Shown one piece after another: positions 1 through 6,079 of a DNA stretch of 8,865 nucleotides. The stretch covers positions 1 through 8,865 of the forward strand of contig JAHEOA010000061.1 of NCBI GenBank assembly GCA_018609825.1, read 5' to 3'. The notes under the pieces were generated by a model that was not told the origin of the DNA, made no database searches, and worked only from the letters and a program-made list of their open reading frames with translations. Each line of letters starts with the position of its first letter. The stretch's first letter is position 1. Origin of the DNA: Candidatus Bipolaricaulota bacterium. GTDB taxonomy: Bacteria > Bipolaricaulota > Bipolaricaulia > RBG-16-55-9. Position numbers and translations under genes: made by a program.

Positions 1-474
1 ACGCCGACGCCGGAGCCCGAGGAAGCGGCCGCGACGGTTGACGGGTCGGAGGCCGAGGCCGAAACCGAAGCCAAAGCCGAGGCCGAGGCCGAAGCGGCCA
101 CGGGCGACGTGGCCGAGGCGGAAGCCGCCTCCGAGCCCACCGACGCGGCGGACGCGGAGCCCCAGACCGCGGAGTCTCCAACCGCGGAGTCCCCGGCCGC
201 GGAGTCCCCGGCCGCGGAGTCCCCGGCCGCGGAGTCCCCGGCCGCGGAGTCCGCAACCGCGGAGTCGACCGATGAGGCCGAGGACGAGGCCGCCGAGCGG
301 GCTGACGCGGGCGAGGAGTCGGGCGAAGAGCCCGACGCTGAAGGCGCCCAGGAAGACGTGGACGAGAACGAGGGCGAGGACGACGCCGAAGCCGTGGTGG
401 CCACCGTGGGGGCCGACAACGACGAGGACGATCACACCGACTACGACGAGGACCAGGAAGGTGACCGCACATGA
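1..474 (+). CDS. rpsB: C-terminal tail of probable 30S ribosomal protein S2 (5' truncated)
   Basis: This reading frame is open from the first base of the window and ends with TGA at 472-474, so only the last 157 residues are seen. No recognisable S2 core domain is visible: everything here is low-complexity sequence rich in Glu, Ala, Asp, Pro and Ser. It begins with EA dipeptide runs, passes through seven AESPA-type pentapeptides (169-273), and ends in a strongly acidic stretch with DNDEDD and DYDEDQEGD. The call rests on context: the frame overlaps the tsf start by ATGA, and rpsB-tsf-pyrH is a widely conserved order. Some bacterial S2 proteins carry acidic C-terminal extensions, though this one is very long. 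S2 binds the 30S subunit, where it helps position S1 and the mRNA. The tail would be solvent exposed and probably disordered. A non-S2 acidic protein cannot be excluded from this fragment alone. Confidence 0.7.
   Translation, partial: TPTPEPEEAAATVDGSEAEAETEAKAEAEAEAATGDVAEAEAASEPTDAADAEPQTAESPTAESPAAESPAAESPAAESPAAESATAESTDEAEDEAAERADAGEESGEEPDAEGAQEDVDENEGEDDAEAVVATVGADNDEDDHTDYDEDQEGDRT
169..273 (+). repeat. Seven tandem 15-bp units encoding AESPA-type pentapeptides
   Basis: Units start with GCGGAGTC at 169, 184, 199, 214, 229, 244 and 259. The four units from 184 to 243 are identical at the DNA level (GCGGAGTCCCCGGCC), while the first and the last two differ at a few bases. All stay in frame with the upstream gene. 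The identity of the central copies points to recent slippage-type expansion, so copy number could differ between strains. Confidence 0.9.
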
Positions 475-1082
475 GCATCACGTCGGACGCGGTCCGTGAG
501 CTGCGCCAGGCCACGGGCGTCGGCATCATGGACTGCAAACGGGCGCTCGAGAAGTCGGACGGCGACTTCGAGCAGGCGAAGAAGATCCTCCGCGAGGAGG
601 GCAAGTCGGAGATGGGCAAGCTGAGCGCCCGGACCGCCGCGGAGGGGCGCGTCGAGTCCTACATTCATCACAACGGCAAAATCGGCGTGCTCGTCGAGGT
701 CAACTGCGAGACCGACTTCACCGCGGCGAACGACGAGTTTCGGCAGTTCGTGAGCAACCTCGCCAAGCACATTGCCGCCGCGTCCCCGCCGCCCCGCTAC
801 GTCAACCCCGAGGACGTTCCCGAGCGTGACCTCGAGGAGGAGCGCTCCGTCCTGAAGGCGCAAGCCGAGAAGGAGGACAAGCCGCCCGAGATCGTGGAGA
901 AGATCGTCGAGGGGCGCATGAGCAAGTTCTACGAGGAGAACTGCCTGGTCAAGCAGGCCTACATCCTCGATCCCGACGGCGAGATGACGGTCGAGGACGC
1001 CTTGGCGGATCTGACCGCCCAGGTCGGCGAGAAGATCGTGATCAACCGCTTCGCCCGCTTCGTCATCGGCGAGGATGACTAG
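471..1082 (+). CDS. tsf: Translation elongation factor Ts (EF-Ts)
   Basis: EF-Ts is the cytoplasmic nucleotide-exchange factor that releases GDP from EF-Tu. The N-terminal UBA-like domain is clear at about residues 3-45 (VRELRQATGVGIMDCKRAL), followed by the core with the TDF motif at residues 81-83 (NCETDFTAANDEF), which in the family inserts near the EF-Tu Mg site. The canonical motif reads TDFVA(R/K)N; here it is TDFTAAN. At 203 residues it is the short form, lacking much of the second core subdomain and the coiled coil of the roughly 280-residue E. coli protein. It ends with a well-conserved segment (VGEKIVINRFARFVIGE). The ATG overlaps the upstream TGA as ATGA and is preceded by AGGAAGGTG at 455-463, 7 bases away, so the start is secure and translation is likely coupled to the upstream gene. 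Confidence 0.96.
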   Translation: MSITSDAVRELRQATGVGIMDCKRALEKSDGDFEQAKKILREEGKSEMGKLSARTAAEGRVESYIHHNGKIGVLVEVNCETDFTAANDEFRQFVSNLAKHIAAASPPPRYVNPEDVPERDLEEERSVLKAQAEKEDKPPEIVEKIVEGRMSKFYEENCLVKQAYILDPDGEMTVEDALADLTAQVGEKIVINRFARFVIGEDD

Positions 1083-1155
1083 CCAGCCGCCCGTACCCAT
1101 GCGACAGCCCGGACCTTCCGAGGACGAAAGCGACCCGACAGCTTGATCCCCCATC

Positions 1156-1890
1156 ATGGCCACTCCGGACGCTGAGGCGGCGTCGCCGCGGATGACGCGC
1201 ATCCTGCTGAAGCTCTCCGGGGAGGCGTTCCGTCAGGATCCGAGCACGCGGCTCGACGCCGACGCGCTCCGCCAGGTCGTCGACGAACTGGTCGACGCGC
1301 GGTCCATGGACGTCGAGGTCGGCGTCGTGGTCGGCGCGGGCAACCTGGTGCGCGGGCGCGAGACCGCGTTTGTCGATCGCGCCACGGCCGATCAGATGGG
1401 CATGCTGGCCACGCTCGTCAACGGCCTGGCGCTGCGCGACGCCCTCCGGCAAGCCGCCATTGCGGCCGACGTCTACTCCGCGATCGACACGCCCTGGATC
1501 GATTCGATGCGCCCGGACGACGCGCGAGCGACCCTCGACGCGGGCCGGGTGGCCATCTTCGTCGGGGGCACGGGCAACCCCTTCGTCACCACCGACACCG
1601 CGGCCGCCGTCCGCGCCGCCGAGGTCCGCGCCGACGCCCTCCTGAAAGCCAGTCCCGTCGACGGCCTCTACACGGGCGATCCCAAGGCGGATCCGGGAGC
1701 CGAACGGCTGGGCCGCGTCAGCTACGATCGGGTGATCGGCGAGGAGCTGGGCGCCATGGACCTGGCCGCCATTGCGCTCTGCCGCGAGCAGCGCATCCCC
1801 ATCGGGATCTACGACCACACGCGGCCGGGCAATCTGGGGAAGATGCTCCGGGGCGAGCCGGTGGGAAGCTGGATCACTCGCGCTCCATAA
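1156..1890 (+). CDS. pyrH: UMP kinase
   Basis: This enzyme of the amino acid kinase fold phosphorylates UMP to UDP with ATP in pyrimidine nucleotide synthesis and is a cytoplasmic hexamer in the family. Visible motifs are LLKLSGEAF (residues 17-25), GAGNLVRG (60-67), ADQMGMLATLVNG (78-90), GGTGNPFVTTDTAA (137-150), KASPVDGLYTGDP (164-176) and MDLAAIALCR (201-210). The family's usual DYMGMLAT-type segment reads DQMGMLAT here. Total length is 244 residues, normal for bacterial PyrH. The start is uncertain: ATG 1156 has little upstream ribosome-binding sequence, while ATG 1192 (MTRILLKLSGEAF) is also plausible and has GAGGCGG 11 bases upstream. The gene follows tsf after 73 bases, as in the common rpsB-tsf-pyrH order, but frr does not follow. 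Its 3' end overlaps the convergent gatC by 17 bp. Confidence 0.95.
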   Translation: MATPDAEAASPRMTRILLKLSGEAFRQDPSTRLDADALRQVVDELVDARSMDVEVGVVVGAGNLVRGRETAFVDRATADQMGMLATLVNGLALRDALRQAAIAADVYSAIDTPWIDSMRPDDARATLDAGRVAIFVGGTGNPFVTTDTAAAVRAAEVRADALLKASPVDGLYTGDPKADPGAERLGRVSYDRVIGEELGAMDLAAIALCREQRIPIGIYDHTRPGNLGKMLRGEPVGSWITRAP

Positions 1891-2170
1891 CCGCCGGGAC
1901 CTCGAAGAACCCGTCCCGCCGACGCGGCGCGTTCGCCAGCGCCTCGTCCCGCGGCACCGACGGTCGCGGCTCGTCCGCGCGCAGGACGTTGTGCCGATCG
2001 AGGACGTGCTGGGTGGGCGGCACGTCGCTCGTGTCCAGCGCCTCCAGCGCGCGGAAGTGCGACAGGATGCCGGCGAGCTGATCGCGGTATCCGTCGATCT
2101 CCGCGTCGGTGAGCTGCAGCTTGGCCAGCTCGGCGATGCGTCGGACCTCCTCGCGCGTGATCTCGGCCAT
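1874..2170 (-). CDS. gatC: Asp-tRNA(Asn)/Glu-tRNA(Gln) amidotransferase subunit C
   Basis: GatC is the small scaffold subunit of the GatCAB transamidosome, which converts Glu-tRNA(Gln) and/or Asp-tRNA(Asn) to the amidated forms. The 98 residues match the family in length and order: MAEITREEVRRIAELAKLQL near the start, the helix DGYRDQLAGILSHFRALEALD, then the extended part PPTQHVLDRHNVLRADEPRPSVPRDEALANAP and the closing DGFFEVPAV, which in structures wraps between GatA and GatB. GatA and GatB are not in the window; downstream on this strand lies the antisense of pyrH, so gatC is probably transcribed alone. There is no good Shine-Dalgarno site, but promoter-like hexamers sit close enough to predict transcription starting at the ATG. 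Its last 17 bases overlap the convergent pyrH. Confidence 0.95.
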   Translation of the reverse strand: MAEITREEVRRIAELAKLQLTDAEIDGYRDQLAGILSHFRALEALDTSDVPPTQHVLDRHNVLRADEPRPSVPRDEALANAPRRRDGFFEVPAVMERE

Positions 2171-2176
2171 GCCTGT

Positions 2177-2206
2177 AGTTTAGCCCATGTTGTCGCCCTC
2201 TATCAA
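2177..2206 (-). promoter_or_regulatory. Predicted gatC promoter giving a leaderless mRNA
   Basis: Read on the minus strand, TTGATA (2206-2201, five of six to TTGACA) is followed after 18 bases by TAAACT (2182-2177, a TAnnnT-type -10). Only six bases (ACAGGC) separate this -10 from the ATG at 2170, so transcription would begin at or next to the start codon. The absence of a Shine-Dalgarno site agrees with this. Predicted from sequence only. Confidence 0.5.
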
Positions 2207-2235
2207 TCCCGATAGCCTGTTCGCACAACGCGACG

Positions 2236-2242
2236 AGGAGGT
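2236..2242 (+). promoter_or_regulatory. Strong Shine-Dalgarno site AGGAGGT for the 2249 gene
   Basis: AGGAGGT lies 6 bases upstream of the ATG at 2249. It fixes the start and is the best ribosome-binding site in the window. No convincing promoter for this gene could be picked out of the 2171-2235 region it shares with the divergent gatC. Confidence 0.8.
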
Positions 2243-2248
2243 CGACCT

Positions 2249-2503
2249 ATGAGCGAGGTCATCTCGTCAAACGAGGATCGCCATCGGACGGACGATCGCC
2301 TGTACGAACGCTTTGGCAGACCGCTCGAAGATGACCATTCGGGTGAGTTCGTGGCCATCAGCAGGGAAGGGGAAACGATCGTCGGGGCCGACGACATCGG
2401 GGTCCTTGAACAAGCTCTCCATCGCTTTGGCTCCGGCAACTTTGCGTTCCGCCGTGTCGGAGAAGCGACGCTCGGCAAGTGGCGTCGCTCCGCCCGTGGC
2501 TAA
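2249..2503 (+). CDS. Small DUF5678-like protein, partner of the adjacent aspartic protease
   Basis: An 84-residue protein with the pattern YERFGRPLEDDHSGEFVAIS...GETIVGADD...ALHRFGSGNFAFRRVGEATLGKW. This resembles the small proteins annotated as DUF5678-like that often sit just upstream of clan AA aspartic proteases; I recognise it from pattern memory and the biochemical role is unknown. The fold is probably a small beta-rich domain with one helix (VLEQALHRF); there is no signal peptide or membrane segment. The start is fixed by AGGAGGT 6 bases upstream. The 3' end overlaps the next gene's GTG (2479) by 25 bases, so the two are probably translated together. Base composition is lower in GC than the flanking core genes (about 60% in 2401-2460 versus about 70% inside pyrH), which suggests separate ancestry. 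Confidence 0.75.
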   Translation: MSEVISSNEDRHRTDDRLYERFGRPLEDDHSGEFVAISREGETIVGADDIGVLEQALHRFGSGNFAFRRVGEATLGKWRRSARG

Positions 2504-2748
2504 GCGCCTTGGCAACCAGTGGTCATTATCCCTACCTCGAGCTCCGGTATTGGGTGCGTCGCCATACCGCGACGGTCTGGGCCTACATTGATACCGGATT
2601 CGACGGCTATCTCATCGTGCCGGAACATCTTGGAGATGAATTCGGGGAAGGCGATTATCTTGCCCGTTGGGAGCTTGGCGACGGGTCACTGGTGACTGGC
2701 GACGAATACCTTGGTCGAGCGCAACTGACGGACTCCCTGAGCGCATGA
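2479..2748 (+). CDS. Clan AA (retropepsin-like) aspartic protease, N-terminal part; frame interrupted
   Basis: This frame encodes 89 residues with GHYPYLELRYWVRRHTATVWAYIDTGFDGYLIVPEHLG, containing the aspartic protease signature DTGFDG with D38-T39-G40, and later the DGS and LGRAQLTDSLSA segments. Single-domain retropepsin-like proteins of this kind act as homodimers, each chain giving one catalytic Asp; the substrate here is unknown. The normal C-terminal part (GNEYLVGRGIVDHWRVTLDHG) is missing from this frame and is found in the -1 frame from 2745. The start is a GTG at 2479 that overlaps the upstream gene; TTG 2509 is an alternative, and the family usually begins near GHYPYL, so the first dozen residues are doubtful. 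The region is visibly lower in GC (about 52% in 2581-2640). It may be a recent frameshift pseudogene or a real two-part gene. Confidence 0.7.
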   Translation: MASLRPWLSALATSGHYPYLELRYWVRRHTATVWAYIDTGFDGYLIVPEHLGDEFGEGDYLARWELGDGSLVTGDEYLGRAQLTDSLSA

Positions 2749-2855
2749 CAATCCGGGTTTCCTGCCTGGGCAACGAGTACCTGGTGGGCCGCGGCATCGT
2801 CGATCATTGGCGAGTGACGCTCGATCATGGCCATTCGGTCCACATTGATCGTTGA
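2745..2855 (+). CDS. C-terminal part of the clan AA aspartic protease, in the -1 frame
   Basis: Thirty-six residues from an ATG that overlaps the previous TGA as ATGA: MTIRVSCLGNEYLVGRGI, then VDHWRVTLDHGHSVHIDR. The LGNEYLVGRGIVDHWRVTLDHG segment matches the C-terminal strand-loop-helix of the same protease family, where the second conserved hydrophobic-Gly motif supports the active-site fold. Joining it to the 2479-2748 frame by a -1 shift yields a protein of about 125 residues, normal for the family. No clear heptanucleotide slip site (X XXY YYZ) is seen at the junction. It could be made by reinitiation at the ATGA overlap, or be the tail of a frameshifted pseudogene. Confidence 0.55.
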   Translation: MTIRVSCLGNEYLVGRGIVDHWRVTLDHGHSVHIDR

Positions 2856-2879
2856 AGCAGATCGATGGACAGCCAACGG

Positions 2880-2963
2880 TCAACGGATAGCTAGCGGATT
2901 AGCGGATACACAAACGGCAGCGTCGTGGTCGTTCCGTTCGCTAATCCGTTGGGAATCCGTTGA
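2880..2963. repeat. Intergenic inverted-repeat (REP/MITE-like) element, copy 1
   Basis: The left arm 2880-2904 begins TCAACGGAT and ends CGGATTAGCG. The reverse complement of 2939-2963 begins TCAACGGAT and ends CGGATTAGCG, giving an imperfect stem of 21 matches in 25 around a 34-base centre. It lies between the 3' end of the protease region and the 3' end of recG. Its left 28 bases match copy 2 at 7627-7654 in 24 positions. There is no T-run after the stem, so it does not look like a standard intrinsic terminator, though it could block readthrough between the convergent genes. Confidence 0.8.
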
Positions 2964-2980
2964 AAGATCGAGATACTCAC

Positions 2981-5395
2981 TTAAACCCGAGCCAGATCGA
3001 ACCGCTCGCCGAAGCGTCGCTCGAACTCCGCCAGCAATGGCGTCTCGGGATGCTGGGCCAGCCACGCGTCGGCCTCCTCACGAGCCGCCTGCATCAACGG
3101 CAGGTCACGGATCAGGTCGGCGACCTTGAAGGTCGTGTCCAGGCCATGCTGGGAATAGCCCAACAGTTCCCCGGTTCCCCGAATCTTGAGGTCCTCCTCG
3201 GCAACGTCGAAGCCGTCGCTCATGTCGCGGAACGCCGCCAGGCGCCGCGCGGCCTCCTCCGTGCGGGCCGTGGCGATGGCGTAACACGACGCCCGCTGGC
3301 CACCGCGGCCGATGCGGCCGCGGAGTTGATGGAGCTGGCTCAGCCCGAATCGGTCCGCGTGTTCAATGACCAGAACCGACGCGTCCGGCACGTCGATGCC
3401 GACCTCGATGATCGTCGTGCTCACCAGCACGTCCAGCTCCCGATTCTGCAGCTGGGCCATGACGGCCTGGACCTCGTCGGCGCGCATGCGCCCGTGCAAC
3501 AGCCCCACGCGCAGGTCCGCGAAGTGCGTGGCCTCCAGCTCCTCCTTCATCTCGGTTGCGGACCGCAGGTCGAGGCTCTCGGACTCCTCGATCAGGGGGT
3601 AGACGACGTAGCCCTGCGTCCCCTGGGCCAACTCGCGCGCGACCAGCTCGTAGACGTCGGCGCGCTTGTCCTCGGCGATCCAGTACGTCCGAACGTCCTG
3701 AGGATGGGGCCGCTCGTCGAGCGCCGAGACGTCGAACTGGCCGTAGACCGTCAGCGTGATCGTGCGCGGGATGGGTGTCGCGCTCATGACCAGCACGTGC
3801 GGCGTCTCGCCCTTGGTCTCCAGCTGGGCCCGCTGCATGACGCCGAACCGATGCTGCTCGTCGACCACGGCCAATCCCAGATGCCGGAACGCGACCTCGT
3901 CGCCGATGAGCGCGTGCGTGCCGACGACAAGATCGATCTCGCCCGCTTCGATCTGTTTGTGGATCTCGGCCTTCTCGCCCTGGCGCATGCTCCCTAACAA
4001 CAGTGCCACGCGCATCCCCAGCGGCTCCAACAGCGGCCCCAGGTTGGCATCATGCTGGCGGGCCAGGATCTCCGTCGGCGCCATCAGGGCCGTCTGTGTT
4101 CCGGCACACGCCGCAATGTGGGCGGCCCCGGCGGCCACGACCGTCTTGCCCGAGCCGACGTCCCCCTGCAGCAGCCGACTCATGGGATGGCCCGCGGCCA
4201 GATCGCGGCGAATTTCCGCGAGGACGCGCTCTTGGGCACGCGTGAGCTTGAACGGCAGCGTCGCCTGGAAGCGGTCGATCGTCTCGTCCGAGGCCGCCAG
4301 CACGACGGCGCGCTTCTGTTCCAGATGGGCTTTGCGATGGGCGACCCCGAGCTGGAAGACGAAGAACTCCTCAAACGCCAACGACCGGCGGGCCCGCTCG
4401 AACTCGGCCTCATGGGAGGGCTCGTGGATCGCCGGCAGCGCCTCCGCCCGGGTCAACAGCCCGTGTCGCTCGCGGATGGGCTCGGGGACGACGTCGCCGA
4501 TCGCGTCCCCGTAGCGGGCCAGGTTCGTTCGTATGAGGCGGCTCAGCGTCGCGGGCGTGACGCCCTCGGTGGCGGGATAGATCGGCACCAGCCGTCGGGT
4601 CTGGGCGCGCTTGCCCTCGGGCTCCCAGACGGGGTTGCTCATCTGCCAGAGCCCGTACTGGCGCTCGGGTTTTCCGTAGAGCGCGATCCGCTCGCCCTGG
4701 GGGATCTGGGACCTCAGCCACGGCTGGTTGAACCAGACGGCGGTGAGCAGCCCCGTCTCGTCCTGGACGGCCACCTTGAGGATCTCCAAGTTCTTGCGGG
4801 GATGGAGCACGTCGACCGCCCGGACGCGGCCGACGACCGTGCAGGGCTCCTCGGGCCGCAGTTCCCCGATCTTGCGCACCGTCCGACGGTCCTCGAGCCG
4901 CCGCGGCAGGTAGAGCAACAGGTCGTCGATCGTCTCGATGCCGAGCTTGCCCAGCGTCTCGGCGCGACGCTCGCCCACGCCCTTGGCGTAGCGGACCGGG
5001 CTGTCCAGGGGCGGGGCATCCGACGAAGCGGCTTCCGATGAGGCGCTCCCGTCGCCTTGCGGGGACCCTCCCCGTGGGGTCCGGTCGTCGGCGCGATCCT
5101 CGCTCGACGCCGACGCGGAAGCGGGGGTCGGTGACGATTGGAGGGCCGCCAGCAGATCGTCCAGCTCGTCGAGCACGTCTTGGCGCTCGGCGGGCGAGCG
5201 GTCGGCGTAGGCCCGCGCGCGCTCGCGCATCTCGGCCAGCGACCTCGGATCGGCCCCCTGCTCGCGGAGCTCGTCGACCAGGTTGTCGAGGTACGCCTCC
5301 AAGCCGCCCATGACGACGGCGTCGCGGCAGCCCTGGTGGCGCTCCAGGCGAACGATCTTGCGGGCTCGGCTGAGCGTCTCGCTTACCTCGGTCAT
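2981..5395 (-). CDS. recG: ATP-dependent DNA helicase RecG
   Basis: RecG is a cytoplasmic superfamily 2 helicase that reverses stalled forks and migrates branched DNA. In the 804-residue product I see a helical N-terminal extension (about 1-80), an Ala/Ser/Asp-rich linker (about 86-131), the wedge region starting with a helix-hairpin-helix-like RYAKGVGERRAETLGKLGI (135-153) and the OB segment, then the motor: Walker A GDVGSGKT (411-418), APTEILARQH (motif Ia, 439-448), DEQH box (512-515), SATPIPRT (539-546), STTIIEVGIDVP (659-670) and QLRGRIGRG (690-698). The TRG region reads RGTGELLGYSQHG, where many RecG proteins have RGPGEFLGTRQSG. Length exceeds the roughly 690 residues of E. coli RecG because of the N-terminal extension and linker. 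The start at 5395 has only a weak AGGA upstream; ATG at residue 29 is an alternative. It is transcribed divergently from def. Confidence 0.96.
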   Translation of the reverse strand: MTEVSETLSRARKIVRLERHQGCRDAVVMGGLEAYLDNLVDELREQGADPRSLAEMRERARAYADRSPAERQDVLDELDDLLAALQSSPTPASASASSEDRADDRTPRGGSPQGDGSASSEAASSDAPPLDSPVRYAKGVGERRAETLGKLGIETIDDLLLYLPRRLEDRRTVRKIGELRPEEPCTVVGRVRAVDVLHPRKNLEILKVAVQDETGLLTAVWFNQPWLRSQIPQGERIALYGKPERQYGLWQMSNPVWEPEGKRAQTRRLVPIYPATEGVTPATLSRLIRTNLARYGDAIGDVVPEPIRERHGLLTRAEALPAIHEPSHEAEFERARRSLAFEEFFVFQLGVAHRKAHLEQKRAVVLAASDETIDRFQATLPFKLTRAQERVLAEIRRDLAAGHPMSRLLQGDVGSGKTVVAAGAAHIAACAGTQTALMAPTEILARQHDANLGPLLEPLGMRVALLLGSMRQGEKAEIHKQIEAGEIDLVVGTHALIGDEVAFRHLGLAVVDEQHRFGVMQRAQLETKGETPHVLVMSATPIPRTITLTVYGQFDVSALDERPHPQDVRTYWIAEDKRADVYELVARELAQGTQGYVVYPLIEESESLDLRSATEMKEELEATHFADLRVGLLHGRMRADEVQAVMAQLQNRELDVLVSTTIIEVGIDVPDASVLVIEHADRFGLSQLHQLRGRIGRGGQRASCYAIATARTEEAARRLAAFRDMSDGFDVAEEDLKIRGTGELLGYSQHGLDTTFKVADLIRDLPLMQAAREEADAWLAQHPETPLLAEFERRFGERFDLARV

Positions 5396-5426
5396 GGCGG
5401 ATGTCGATCCTCGCGTGTCGGGCCGT

Positions 5427-5432
5427 TATAAT
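5427..5432 (+). promoter_or_regulatory. Consensus -10 hexamer (TATAAT), probable def-fmt promoter
   Basis: A perfect TATAAT stands out in the GC-rich recG-def divergent region. The bases 16-18 upstream give only a poor -35. Transcription would start near 5439, leaving a leader of about 110 bases that contains the 10-bp palindrome CCCGATCGGG (5472-5481). The core TTATAA is self-complementary, so a contribution to recG on the other strand is possible. Confidence 0.5.
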
Positions 5433-5548
5433 GTCGCCAGATCGGGGCGGCCACGCAAGGACACGCCGGATCCCGATCGGGCCCGATGCGCGACCGGAGG
5501 CCGATCATGGCGGCCGTCGACGGCAGACACGATATGGGGAGATCGAGC

Positions 5549-6079
5549 ATGGACCTGACGATTCGGACGTATCCGGACCCCGTCCTGCGCCAGCCGGCCG
5601 AGCCGGTGGAGCACGTTGACGATGCGATTCGTGAACTGGGCGACGCCATGGTGGCGACGCTGGTCAAACGGGTCGGCTACGGCCTGGCGGCGCCCCAGGT
5701 CGGGGTCGCCAAGCGCGTCATCGTCGTCGACGTTGACGACGATTTCCACGTGCTGGCCAATCCGGAGATCGTCGAGGTGGGCCCTGACAGCGAGGTCTAC
5801 GCCGAAGGCTGTCTCAGCATTCCGGGCGTCGAGGCCGAGATCGAACGTCCCGGTCGGGCCGTCATCGAGGGCCGGACCATGGACGATCAGCCGGTTCGGA
5901 TCGAGGCCGACGGGCTGCTCGCTCGGGTCTTCCTGCACGAGATCGACCACCTGAACGGCGTGCTGTTCATCGACCATCTCGGTCGCGTCAAACGACGCCA
6001 GGTTTTGAAGGAATACGAAAAGAACCGGAACGAGGAGGCCCCCTCACCGTCCGACAGATCGAACGCCGTGACCGTCTGA
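5549..6079 (+). CDS. def: Peptide deformylase
   Basis: Def is a metal-dependent (usually Fe2+) hydrolase that removes the formyl group from the N-terminal Met of nascent proteins at the ribosome exit. All three catalytic motifs are present in the 176-residue product: GYGLAAPQ (43-50), EGCLS (86-90, metal ligand C88) and HEIDH (130-134, metal ligands H130 and H134 with catalytic E131). The chosen ATG at 5549 gives the family-typical start MDLTIRTYPDPVLRQPAEPV and has GGGGAGA about 7 bases upstream. An in-frame ATG at 5486 would add 21 residues unlike the family. The C-terminal tail after VKRRQVLKEYEKN is short, polar and lacks the long helix of the E. coli form. The TGA at 6077-6079 overlaps the probable CTG start of fmt, making a tight def-fmt operon of functionally linked enzymes. 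Confidence 0.96.
   Translation: MDLTIRTYPDPVLRQPAEPVEHVDDAIRELGDAMVATLVKRVGYGLAAPQVGVAKRVIVVDVDDDFHVLANPEIVEVGPDSEVYAEGCLSIPGVEAEIERPGRAVIEGRTMDDQPVRIEADGLLARVFLHEIDHLNGVLFIDHLGRVKRRQVLKEYEKNRNEEAPSPSDRSNAVTV

Noticed and set aside
441..1818. Minus-strand open frames opposite tsf and pyrH
   Set aside because: Antisense to well-conserved genes; the translations show no recognisable domain.
2880..2963. CRISPR array from repeated AGCGGAT units
   Set aside because: The units are short, irregularly spaced and part of an inverted repeat; there are no unique spacers of regular length and no cas genes.
2880..2963. Standard rho-independent terminator between the protease region and recG
   Set aside because: The stem is long and imperfect, with no T-run on either strand.
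2960..5041. Long plus-strand open frames (about 330-345 codons each) opposite recG
   Set aside because: They lie antisense to a clear RecG with all helicase motifs, their translations are rich in Arg, Gln, Leu and Ala with no family pattern, and such shadows are expected in GC-rich DNA.
5486..5548. Upstream ATG 5486 as the def start
   Set aside because: It adds 21 residues unlike the family, whereas ATG 5549 has a ribosome-binding site and the expected N-terminus.
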